In this document: piece after piece, positions 1-10,552 of the stretch | Layout: the number at the start of each line of letters is the position of its first letter | Position numbering within the stretch: the stretch's first letter is position 1 | Assembly: GCA_017562135.1 (NCBI GenBank) | Contig: QEYB01001465.1 | Span: 25,207-89,206 of the forward strand | From: Dipylidium caninum | Taxonomy: Eukaryota > Platyhelminthes > Cestoda > Cyclophyllidea > Dipylidiidae | Direction of reading: 5' to 3' | DNA: 64,000 bases | Notes under the pieces: model-generated | Seen by the model: only the letters and a program-made list of their open reading frames with translations | Database searches by the model: none | What the model was told of the DNA's origin: nothing | Position numbers and translations under genes: made by a program

Positions 1-241
1 CACCAACCGCTCGTGAACCTCCCATTTTCTTCACATTTGAGGGGATTTCACTGTCTGCAGCCGTCGTAGTAGCGACTAGCGCAGCACGCTTCTTTCCAGC
101 TTTATTGTATTTATTCCGACCGGCCTGCAATCGGGGATGCACCGTTCCGTAAACAATGGTTGCTGTCGTTACGGTCTGTGTAAATTAAGGTGGCCAGAGA
201 GCTAGTAGTGGGCCCCGCGCCCACCTGTCCCCTCCTTTCAG

Positions 242-3200
242 GCGAACACGGCCATGGAGTTGATATACCGCATCCCCGGACTGGAGTCGGACAACCTCCC
301 GTATGTCTCGCGTCTGCCCCATCCCGCCATCCCGGAGGAGCAGTACTTGCGGCTGGCTGTGATCACCGAGCACCCGCGTGGCCTGGCCATCATTCTCAAC
401 CGCATGGCCACCGTTCGGGACGCCCTAAAGTGCCACGATCTCCTCCGCGTTTGTGCCCACTTGCTGGAGTATTGTCTCAAGGTGCCTCAGTGTCAGGGCT
501 GCCTCGTGGATCCGCAATTTCGGTGAGTGCTTCCTCTGTCCAGCAGTTTTCTACTACTGGACACTTGTCCGGTGTGTTTCACTTATTTTACGTGTGCTGC
601 GCCCTTTTTCAACCTTGCGCCTTGCTTTTTTGCTCTTCTTGGGCGTCTCCGTAAGATGGCCTACTTTACTCATCCGTCCGATGATAACTTTCTCAAGCTG
701 ACTCTGCAGTCTCTCTTTTGTTATTCCAGTGCGATTCCAATCCTTCTGGACGCCCTCTACATCTGCCTCCAAGTGATGCACCAGTCAACGGGCGACTTCC
801 AGGTCCACTTCCATGACCAGGTCACTGCCCGACTTGTGGGAGTGCTGACTACCCTCCTCCAAAGTGCCACCACCACCACCGCCTCCGACGACGACTCGCT
901 CGGTCTGCCCCGCCTCCTCTCCTGCCTCGCCATGCACCCCGACCTCGAGGTCGTCCAGTCCGGCGTCGCCAAGTTGCCCGGCCTCCTGGCCTTCGGTGCG
1001 GAGCCTCGGATGACCGCCATCGTCGAATTCCTTCGTCAATACGCCGTCCTGCCCCTGCGCATGGACACGTCAGAGTCGGACGAGACGAGTAGAAGCATTA
1101 ACGCCGACCTGCTGCAGTGCTGCTGCGCCCTCGTCACCGCCATCCCCCACAACACACTGCACGGGCGACGACTGCGTGCTCGGCTGGTCTACGACCTGGT
1201 CCTGCTGGACTTGTGCGTGGCGTACTTGTGGCGGATGATTCCGTCGGAGATGTTGGACCAACCGGAGGAGAACGCGTTGGAGTAAGTGAGGCTGGAAGTC
1301 CTAACTGCACGCAAACGCCTCTACCACGCCTTCAACGGCGCCTCGCCAATATCGCGGCATTTGTAGGCTGCTTCCACGACTCACGAGATGTGTTCCACTT
1401 AGCTGCAGCCCCGTCCTCGGTGGTGGCAGATCGCGACTCTTTATACCGCAGCGCAGGTCCCCTGACACGCAATCGTGGCGGTCAAAACCAACCCCCCCTT
1501 GACGCCCCTCGATTCGCTTTTCCCGGTGTTGCCAAGTTCTTTTTGCCCCCCCCCCCACGTTTTCTTCCACACGATTCGCCTGTATTAGAAAATTGCGTAG
1601 GAATTTTCCCCTATGCTCGTCTTCTTGAGGGTAAATTTAGTTGGGTTTTTGTTTTGGGTGTTCACTCGACCCGACTCAACGCTGCGGCGAGGCGCCTTGC
1701 GGGGGTCTCCCTCCTTTAGACCCTCTAGTCGCCCTCACTTCCTATTAACACGTTCTGCCGATCTTTGAATCGCCTGTAACTCGCTGGGAGGCCTCAAGGG
1801 GTCCGAGTGAGGGGTGCTTTCCCAGTATTTTAGGGAGTTTTCCAGCCCACGGGAGCGGTTGTGGGACGAGTCTGGTGCCACACGCCCCGGGTACTGTGAC
1901 CTGGTGGGAGGAAGGTTTGTGACACCCGGTTGGACTCATCGAAAGCTTCCTGCGATGCCTTCTGTCGGTTTTTTACTGCTAATGAAAAGTAGAGTAGCCG
2001 CGCGCCTCAGCAGGGCGGATCTCTCACACGGCGCAACCGGTTTTAGCACCAAGGACAGCGCCCTGTCCACCTTCCTCAACGACGTCTCCCTGCCCTTCGT
2101 GCTGCAACTGCTGCGCGGTTGCGTGTGGGCGGTGGCAGATGCCGAGGCGGACCCCCCAACGCCTCCCTTCCCGGCCGCCCCCGCGGGCCACACCACGCGC
2201 CAACTGTTGGCCTTCCTACACAAGCTGGAGGACTCCAAGTCCGTCGGTCGTGTGGGGCTACTGAGTGAGGATCTGCTCGACGAGTGGGTGGCTGCTGGCA
2301 GCAGTGGAGGCGCCCCCTCCCCCGGCGATGCTGACCTCGCCACGATTCCCGGCGTGGTGGCCACCATTGAGGAGCTGCGCGCGCTCTCGGAGCAGCGCCA
2401 CCGACGCAACGCCAAGGTGTGCAGAGAGAAGTATCTCCTCTCGCTCAACATGAAAGTCAACGAGAAGGGACAGGTAGGCCGGTCTGCGGGTCATTACTCC
2501 TGAACTTCTTTTGAAAATCTCTATTTGCGCATCTTTTCGTGCGGTACTTGCGCACTTAACTTGACTGGCTGAAGTGCTTTCAAACTCCCGCAATGCAGGT
2601 GGCAATGACAACAGCCAGCAAATTGGCGGAGATGGCGGCCCAGGTGGTGGAGGAGACCGGCTTGCAGTGCGCCATCTGCCATGAGGGTCCGCGCTCAGCC
2701 CCCCGCGAGGAGCTCGGCATTTTACGCTTTCATTCGTCGCTGTCGTCTGGAGGAGCCCCTCACCGACGCCGCCTCCTCTTCCACCGCCTCGGTCGCCGCC
2801 GTGCAGATGAGCTCGTCCACCCCCGACGTCAGCGTCGCCTCGGAGGGCTACACCACCGTCTCGAGCTTTGTGGTGGTGCACTTCGAGTGCCACCTGAAGG
2901 CGGTGCGGACGTCCACCCAGAGCGAATGGAGCGTGGCGACTCGGCACAACCGCGACGCCCTCTGCAACTGTCTCTTGCCCGTCCTCATGAATGACATTCT
3001 GCCCGAAGGCCGCGAGACAGCCCCGGTCAAGGAGGAAAAGAAGGAGAAGGACCCCGGCCAGGCCGAGAGCCAGGAGGGTGGCGGTGAGAGCATGGATGAC
3101 CTCTACGCCGTAAGCGCCTCTCCACTCTTGCCGTCGACGTGACGGTACGACGTCTTCCATTTCACGAAGCAGAGACTTTTTCGTTCTCGCGCACCTCTCC

Positions 3201-5459
3201 CTAGCCTGATTAATGCGTTTTTTGGTCGGCAAATGCCTCGATGCTGTCCACACTTTTGGGCCGACAGTTTTATTAACGGTAGTGGTTGGATGACTTGTTA
3301 CGAAGTGGGAAAGTCGCCTCATTAGATTTCTCCAACTTTACGCAAATGGCCTGAGAGTTTAAAGACAAGTGCACTTGTCGTAGGCCCGAATTTTATTAAT
3401 TGCGCGCTGACACTTCCACTTCCGCCGACATGCTGAGTTGCCCCCCCCCTCTCCATTTCTGTCCTTGTTTTCCCTTCTACCGCCCCACGTAAAGCGTGGG
3501 GAGGCCGCTCGTCGGTCTTAGGCAGACGAGTCGCCTTCTGCCCTCGATTCACTCGCTGATGCCCTTCACGGCGCGGCCGGGCAGACCCGCTGGACCGCCA
3601 GTAGGGCCGACGGATCTGCCGCGAATGCTTCACCGACAGGCTTTTAGTCGGTGGGGACCGAGGGAGGTGCGCATCGGCAGCCACATGACCCGTCATTTTG
3701 CTCTCCCCCGCAGATGTTGGTCTCCCTGTCAATGTCGGTGCGTCTGGCACTGCACGACATCAAACTGCTGCTACTGCGTTTCGCGCACCAGCGCTCTTTC
3801 CACGGGGAGACGGGCGGAGGCGCCCGCGAGAGCAACCTCAACCTCATCCCCCACCTTATGCAGGTATGTTACCACCACCACCGCCACCACCTTCCTCCTC
3901 CTCTTCCTTTCCTCCCGCCTCACACGCTGTTTCAACGCGTCCTCGTGTCTTCCCTCCTTGTCCAGGTGACCTTATTCCAGATGAAGAAGGAACAGAGTGT
4001 GGAGACGGAGCGAACCAGTCTGATGGAAATGTTGGCGAGGCCTGAGTCGTAGTAAGTGATGCCCCTGCCCCCGCCTCCACCAACAGCCTTCTACCCCCCT
4101 CCCCTCCCCTTTCCTCCCTCCCTCGCTCCCACCCTGACCGCTGCTGCGGATGGCGCGTTTACTCCAAGGCGGGGAGGTAGCGCCCTTGACTCCTCGTCTG
4201 AAAAAAAAACTCCCCAACGGAGGTCGGCAGATGCTTCGGGTCGACGTGGATTCGCTAGCGTCTGGCGCCTCCCTCTGATCTGTGGCTCAAAAATAAGACC
4301 TGTCTAATAGCCTCTCTCCACGCGGGAGACGATGATGTCCACACGCAAATTATCACCCCAAGCGCTGATGCAGGCCAGGGCGGACAAACCCGTCCGGGTT
4401 AATGACAGTGAAGCGGTTAATAGCGCGGCGGGGTAAGCCCTGCTCGCCCCACTCGTAGACGCCGCTGAGGCGGTGAGTTTGCACCATCGCGTCCCCGGCC
4501 CCCCGCGCCCGCCCCCTGTCGCCCTGGCTTCAGTCCGAGTCCCTTCTCCCTCCCCCTTTCAGTTGGGCCGGGGCCTGTTGGGAAGCCACGGGCCCGTTGT
4601 ACAGTGCAGTCCTCGCCCTCCACCTCCTCCCGCGCACGGAGTGGCTGCAGCACCGCGCCGCGCTGCTGCGTCACCTCATGGCCCTTGCCCATGCCCGGGC
4701 GGCCAGCGGCTCGTCCCCCGTCAAGGACTGGCCCCCCTTCGCCGTCTACAAGCCCTACCTCCTCTTCTTCGGCCTCATAGAAGGCCTCTACGTGCACCTC
4801 TTCAAGGTACGTCGCCCTGTGTGCAGCCTCCCCCGCCCCGCCCCGCCCCGCCCCGCCCACTCGCCGCATGCGATTGGGACGAATTTACCCCGCCCATTAG
4901 CGTTGCGTGAATGGCCTAAGCAGGTGGGTGCCCGTGGTGGGGAGACAGGCGGAAATAATAGACGAGCAGAGAAAGCAGCTGCAGGGGTTGAGGGATCCCA
5001 GACGGACTGGAGCGCCTGTTTCCGTTGCCCAGTCCTTAGTGCTGCTGGCGGCATATTCCGCCCGTCATTGGCGTTCCCGCACCTTCGTTAGGCAATAATC
5101 TTAGCTCACTGAGGCTGGCGTTCGCTGACAACTTTCTGTCGGCCCTTCAGAATGTCAAGCCACCCGACGAGGGCCCAACCGGCTGCTGGTGGCCGGACGC
5201 GGTGTCACGGTACATTCGGAGGTCGGACGAGCAGCTGCTCGCGGTGACACCCGGTCTCCTGAGCTTCTTCGAGGAGGATCTCTCCCCCGTAGAATCAGTA
5301 AATGAGTTCCTCGACGTCGTGGGTGAGTTCTCCACTCGTCGCCTTCCCTCGCTTCTGTGTCTCGAGCTCTCCCTGACGGTGGCATTCCTCCATTTAGAAA
5401 TGATCGGAGAAGTGGACGCTCAGGAGCTAGTCAATTTGGCTACTACAGGATCGCGGTAG
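242..5459 (+). CDS. UBR4: E3 ubiquitin ligase UBR4, 3' end (partial)
   Basis: This is the C-terminal part of the giant N-recognin E3 ligase UBR4 (p600), which recognises degradation signals and ubiquitinates substrates. Nine exons can be read: 242-522, 730-1281, 2047-2473, 2599-3109, 3714-3863, 3966-4051, 4563-4806, 5151-5322 and 5398-5459. All junctions are GT-AG and all phases close, giving about 827 residues. Family-like blocks include LQCAICHEG, the start of the Cys/His hemi-RING, then VVHFECHLKAVR, GGGARESNLNLIPH, and YSAVLALHLLPRTEW. The final exon ends with TAG. The 5' part lies outside the window; an acceptor precedes 242, so no start codon belongs here. One oddity is an extra T in the TTTT run at 2720-2723, which shifts the frame inside exon 2599-3109. 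With one T fewer, the two halves join as an uninterrupted UBR4 sequence. Identification is very secure. The frameshift is more likely a sequence error than a broken gene. Confidence 0.93.
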
Positions 5460-5797
5460 ACTGTCAGAAGAAGATAATATGTTCATTTTACTGCTGGTGA
5501 CGATAAACTCTCCATTTCTTCTCCTCCCTTGCGCACACAAGCTCTCCTCTGTACCCCGAGTCTGTGCTATTCCCTTTTCTGCGTTTTCATGAGTATAGTT
5601 TATTATGCGTGACACTGTCATTCTGTGTACCCCTGTGGGTGATTAGAAATTGGGCTTCGCTGCAGGGATGTTGACATCGCATCGGGTACCTCGGCAATTC
5701 TAGTCAATAAGAAGGCCTCCCCTCCAACCTCAGCAGCGAAAAAAGAGGAAGAGGCACAGATTAGAAATCACTGATATTTACAACGGCGCGGCTCCAG
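5460..5797. other. Convergent intergenic region UBR4/MRPS10
   Basis: This 338 bp gap lies between two tail-to-tail genes and should hold both 3' ends. On the minus strand an AATAAA (plus-strand TTTATT, 5599-5604) serves MRPS10. No canonical AATAAA is seen on the plus strand within the gap, so the UBR4 cleavage site is unresolved. The two 3' UTRs may overlap. Confidence 0.6.
5599..5604 (-). terminator. Poly(A) signal of MRPS10
   Basis: TTTATT on the plus strand reads AATAAA on the minus strand. It lies about 195 nt downstream of the MRPS10 stop codon. This fits a 3' UTR of ordinary length; cleavage was not observed. Confidence 0.5.
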
Positions 5798-6704
5798 TTA
5801 CACGTGTTTGTTCTGCGCCTCGCCTTCCACGGAGCGCTGGATCGCCTCAGGCAACGGTTCAACACGATGCTGAAGAGGGGTAAATGAAGGGGAAGGAGGG
5901 GGAGGTGATGGCGTATTTTATCTTGGGGGTTGTCTCACCTGTTTCACGGTCATGTGAACACCGGCGGGGAGGTTGCGTTGAAGGTACTCGAGGAAGACGT
6001 TGGCCGTGCAACCGGTCACATGGGGTATCTAAAAGGAAATAATGAATTTCTACATTTGGGGGACCGAACGCCGATCAGCAGAATTCAAGCGAAGTGTACG
6101 AACCATGAAAGTTTTAATGTAGGTCCGGAACTCGTATTGACGCTGGTGTTTCTTGTGAATGAAGGGCGATTTATTAAGCGATAGACGGTCAAAAAGGGGT
6201 GAGTTGCGGGTTTCACTATGGTTGGCAAAAGAGAATGGCGTCAGCATATTTCAGCCGCAATATTACGGCTCTTATGCGTATCAATAAAGAAAAAAAAAAA
6301 TAAGATAGACGCAATGTAAACCTACTCCTGCGAAATATAGGTAAACCAAAGCTTTAGTGTTTTAAGAAGCAAAAAGTCGGCGTAACCATCAGTTGGTTGA
6401 ATGATGCTTCACAAAAAAATTAGGATCTTACACCGAACATTCCAACTCAAAGTTGTCGCAGACACTTTGAACAAATGACTCATAACTTTTCAAAACAGCA
6501 GGTTCATGGCCCTTAACTTCGAGTTCGATTTTTTTAAGAAGAATATCAGGCGCGTCGATTTCATCGGCCTAAGGCTACAATTGGAAACAAAGACTTCTCT
6601 ACATCCTTGGGCTCACCAGTTGTAGATATTCTCGCAGTGTTTATACTGTAGAGGACCTTATGATATGAAGTAAACTGACGCAAAACACCAGGAACGCGAT
6701 GCAT
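5798..6704 (-). CDS. MRPS10: Mitochondrial small-subunit ribosomal protein uS10m
   Basis: Product is the mitochondrial ribosomal protein S10 (uS10m), part of the 3' domain of the small mitoribosomal subunit. Five minus-strand exons are 6603-6704, 6432-6568, 6104-6215, 5939-6028 and 5798-5869, giving 170 residues with all phases consistent. The first exon encodes an Arg/Ser-rich mitochondrial targeting peptide (MHRVPGVLRQFTSYHK). The second carries the family block KIELEVKGHEPAVLKSYE, the third FIHKKHQRQYEFRTY, the fourth VTGCTANVFLEYLQRNLPAG. The first intron is only 34 nt and uses a GTAGAG donor. The better donor at 6616 would put the next exon out of frame, so the weak site was chosen. The gene is divergent from otubain, 371 bp from its start, and convergent with UBR4. 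Identification rests on conserved blocks in three successive exons. Confidence 0.92.
6283..6300 (+). other. AATAAA followed by oligo-A, in MRPS10 intron 2
   Basis: AATAAA at 6283-6288 is followed at once by an A run from about 6290. It lies on the plus strand inside intron 2 of minus-strand MRPS10. It could be a distal poly(A) signal for read-through UBR4 transcripts, or simply an A-rich tract. No retroposed gene body is seen upstream of it. Confidence 0.3.
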
Positions 6705-7075
6705 TCGGAATGATGAATGACAACTCAGGTGCAGTAGTGCAAAACGGCGTGCTGAGAGGTCGGTGTTGTCCAAGCAGCGGCATTTGCAACGTCCCTCTCT
6801 CAAAAAGGCTTTTTATACGCGGATAAAATTCAAAAGAAATGTAATTTTTTAATTCCTTGATATTACCTTTGCAAGTTACCTCATGCCGATCAAACTTTAA
6901 AAAATTTATTTACGGAATTTAATAATTTTGTTTGCATTTATACAGATATTGTAAAAATGAATAAAAAAGGTTTGAACCGTTGATTTAACTTTGAGTTTTT
7001 AGCAATTCGCCCGCCTTCTGCAACTAATCCGTGTTATTCTAGCCCAGCGGATTAACTCGTGTCAAAACTACAGAT
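6705..7075. promoter_or_regulatory. Shared divergent promoter region MRPS10/OTUB1
   Basis: This 371 bp AT-rich interval separates the start codons of two head-to-head genes, MRPS10 (-) and otubain (+). No other coding exon is seen in it. The spacing suggests a bidirectional promoter. No specific TATA box or factor site can be assigned with confidence. Confidence 0.5.
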
Positions 7076-8381
7076 ATGGGAGACGCCGGTTTGTCAACTT
7101 TTCTGTTATTTCTCAGCCAAAGCAGGACCACCGGAAGACGTAAGCGTCCCCGGTCCATCGAGTTACCCTCCCGTTGATTGTTTTGAGGCATATCAAAGTC
7201 AGCAAGATGAAATTGAAAAATCCGTAAGCCGGGCTGTCAATTCGTCTCATCTCGATACATTTATCAGATTAAGGAAAGTGGACCGCTTGTTAGCGAACAG
7301 CTACCTATATCTACTCTTGCCGAGGATTTCTCTGGACATAATGTATACCTAGAAAAGCTGGAAGTAAGCCGTCACGACTGGGGTCCCCATTTTACTATTT
7401 ACTAAAATATTTCTTTCGCTTTTCAGTTACTAAAGACACGCTATAGCAAGATACGTCGATTACGCCGCGATGGAAATTGTTTTTATCGTGCCTTCGGCTT
7501 TGCCTACCTGGAATTTCTCATGCAGCATAAGAAAAAAGATGAAGCCAAAAGGTTTGAGCTCTGTTAATACGTAAACCTTCCATCGTAGATTCATTCGCTT
7601 CTGTGATGAATGTAAAGACTTCCTTGTCTCTGTGGGATACACCGAATTTACCGTTGAAGATTTTCATGAACAGGTAGGCTGCTGACCTTATGCTGCCATT
7701 TTCATCTTTCTTAGTTCACCGGAATGGTTGAGAAACTTGTGATTCAAGAAAGCCCCTTATCAGAACTCGAGTCCCTCTTCAACAACCAATCCTACTCCGA
7801 TTATTACGTCGTCTTTCTCAGGTTAGTGCTTTTGTTAATTAAAATACTTCCGCCTATTTAGACTCTCCGTGTCCAGTTATATGCAACGCAACGAGGCCTT
7901 CTACTCCAATTTCATCGCGGACAGTAAGACGGTCAGGAGGTTCTGTGAGACGGTACGACGTTCTCTCCTTTTCTCATTCGCACTTTCTCATCTCTGCTGC
8001 CTTTCCGAGTTATTCACCCACATAACTAACATCTTTACCTTTCCGCGGTCCTGATCACCACCCCCTCAAGGTGTTCTCTCGCCTCGCCCGACTACTTGCC
8101 TCAAGTTCAGCCACCGACTCGTTATTCCTCTAGTCTCCCTACTCTCCTCCCTGCCCTTCTTTCAGGAGGTCGAGCCAATGGGTCTCGAGTGCGACCACGT
8201 CCACGTGGCCGCGTTGGCCCTGGCCATGGACGTGCCAATCAGCGTGGAAAATTGCCAACAGTCCGGTGAGTTGAATAAGCTCGAATTCCCGGGACGGGAG
8301 AACGAGAGTTCGGGCGAACGCTCCTCCGCGCCCGTTGTTCTGCTCTACCGACCGGGCCACTACGACATTTTGTATGTTTAA
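7076..8381 (+). CDS. OTUB1: Ubiquitin thioesterase otubain (OTUB1 type)
   Basis: This is an OTU-family cysteine deubiquitinase that cleaves Lys48-linked ubiquitin chains and, in animals, also binds and inhibits E2 enzymes. Eight exons are 7076-7088, 7117-7223, 7268-7363, 7427-7551, 7589-7673, 7715-7821, 7862-7952 and 8166-8381. All phases close to give 279 residues, close to the usual 271. The start is the ATG at 7076 in a 13 nt first exon. The catalytic triad is visible: Asp87 and Cys90 in RRDGNCFYRAFGF and His273 in RPGHYDILYV. The N-terminal QQDEIEKSIKESGPLVSEQL arm, which takes part in E2/ubiquitin contact in OTUB1, is present. Intron 1 is only 28 nt, and introns 4 and 6 are 37 and 40 nt. 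No damage is seen, so the protein should be active. Confidence 0.96.
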
Positions 8382-10439
8382 GAGTGACGCTCCTCGCATC
8401 AACTGACTGTTCGGTGCTGTTGCTTTTCCCACTTCTCCCCCCCCCCTCCCCCACTCCCCCTTCTCAAAATATACCGCTCGTGTGTACCCGCCCCGTTTTG
8501 TGCTATCAAAATTTTTTGTCTTGACTTCGTCTCCTTCACTCACTGATTGATCGGGTGGGGGGGGGCGCAGGCCTCCCTCGGGCAGCCCTGTCAGACCCCG
8601 AGTTGCGGCAGAAGGGGAGCCTCTCGCGGATTGAAAGTCCCCCTGCATTATTACACCTTTTAGGAATTTATGTCTAGCGACTTGAGGCATATTCGTGCGC
8701 GTTTTCGCGACCACCGAGAGCCGCTCCCGAGTGGCACTCGCCACGAGCACTAACTAACCCGTTGGAGGGCATTTCGTGAGTCCCGCTACCACCCCGGGCC
8801 GCTTTGCGTCGCCCGAGTGCTTGAACTCCTTTCAGCGAGGTGAATTCAGCCCTGATTCTCGTAGTCTGCTTCACGGCTGTCCAAGGAGGCCTCGGTTACC
8901 TTCCTCCGATCCGCCCTTCAAGACTGACCGTCTTCGGGGTGGGTTTGACGGTTTCAGCACTGGCCACGGCTGCTGTGGTGCGCCGCTCCAGTCCTGCGAG
9001 GTCGGTCTCCGCCCACAACTGACGGCCGTTTGGGGGGTGGGGGTGGACCCGGCGGACGTTTGCGGCTCCTTGCGAGCGCGGAGAGACGCCCGGAGCCGCG
9101 TACTCGTCGAGGGGGGAAGGGCGGTCTGCACCTCAAGCAGTGCTATTTGACTCTCTTCCTCCTCCACCGTGTGAACGGCGTCGACGGAGCGCATGCTGCG
9201 GATTTAATCGGACACGCACTCTCCGCCATCACGCGAGGTTGTCGTGACACCCGCTCTCAACCAATCCACCGAGGGGGAGATGGGGGGGCGGGGGTGATTG
9301 AGTGGGTTTTGGGTCCCCTCTCGGCGCTTACGTCCGCTCCAGCCTCGCCGACGTTTCCTCGTGGGTGGGCGGGTGGGGCGGGGTGCTGCGACCGTCCCGC
9401 CGTCCGAAGAGACGAGGAAGCGGCGAGGCAGCCGGTCACGGGGCGCGAAGGTCGCCTGTCGCACCTCCGAGCCACCTCGGCCTCGAGCATTGCGTTGCCC
9501 GAAAGGGCGAACACCCGCATGTCCCACATCGCGGCAAAAAATTCCGTCTGTCTCGCCTTCCGCCCGTCCACAAATGCACGCACTTCGTCTGCACAACACA
9601 GAACGCCGGGCAACCGTCCAGTGGTACGCGAGCACCCCCTCGGGCAGGGCGGAAAGGCGGTGGGCGCCGGGAGTCCAACCAACCGGTTGTGTGGACGAGA
9701 TTCCTCTCGGAAGCAAGCAATCATTTCACATTCCCCCGTCTGTTGTGTCCACGCGGCCTAATGAACTCACGTCGCTCGGCGTCTCGCGGGCCGTTGCAAC
9801 CTCCGCGTGAGCTGGATCAGAGGCGCTCTGACCCCGGAGGCGGCTGCCCCCGCGGAGGCCCGACCCCTGCCGCGCGAGTTCACCACTCGCCCGGCCAAGG
9901 GGGTTAACGCGGCCTCCTTTGCTGCCTTGGGCGTATCCCGAGGTGAGGCAAAAACGCGTACGCCTCCTCTCCTCTCCTCCACGTCCACGTCCTCTCCACG
10001 CGTGGCCCAACGGCATCCCCGAGCAACCTCTCCTGCCGGCGAGAGCTGCGCTGGCATCAGCGAACAGCGGCTCCTCCAAGCCTCCGCCTTCACCCACCAT
10101 GTGATTTTGCGTCCTTCTGTGGCTGGACACTCGCGTTGTCCGGAGGGACGGGGCGCGTCCCGACCGTCAGTGTCTCGTAAATCGGCCCAGCCCATCCGCA
10201 TTGGCAATTCCGCCTCGACCAAGACTCGGTTTACACTGCGTGTGGAGGACGCCGCCCGCCCGGACTTGCGGCAGGCGGATGCCGGCGAGGTCACCCGACC
10301 GCCGGGGAGAGTCGTCGTCGTCCTCCTCCTCCTCCTCCTCCTCCCAAGAGGATCGGAGCAGGAGGAGGGCGATTTCCGCCAATCGTGGACGGGCGTCTCT
10401 CTCTCTCTCCACCCCACCAAACGGACTAGGATCACAGCA
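8382..10439. other. GC-rich intergenic region, no supported gene
   Basis: About 2 kb lie between the convergent otubain and ADPGK genes. Several open frames overlap on both strands (for example 9030-9761 + and 9257-9724 -). Their predicted peptides are Arg/Pro/Ser-rich and match no family I know. None has a convincing chain of splice sites. GC-rich DNA yields such frames by chance. The otubain 3' UTR must lie at the left end. Confidence 0.6.
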
Positions 10440-10445
10440 TTTATT
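10440..10445 (-). terminator. Poly(A) signal of ADPGK
   Basis: TTTATT on the plus strand is AATAAA on the minus strand. It lies about 108 nt past the ADPGK stop codon, which gives a short and plausible 3' UTR. Confidence 0.6.
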
Positions 10446-10552
10446 CTTAACCTACAAATATACAAAATAACACACGCGCACACACACAAACAGAAACGCT
10501 TGTGCACGAAGAGGAGGAGGAAGGGAATGGCGGCGGGAGAGAGGCGGCAACA

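Noticed and set aside
6603..6704. Better-looking donor (CTG|GTGAGC) for MRPS10 exon 1 at 6616
   Set aside because: It gives the wrong phase for the conserved second exon. The 34 nt intron keeps the frame.
8776..10507. Series of 120-360 codon frames on both strands between otubain and ADPGK
   Set aside because: Overlapping frames in GC-rich DNA, no family match, no consistent splice pattern.
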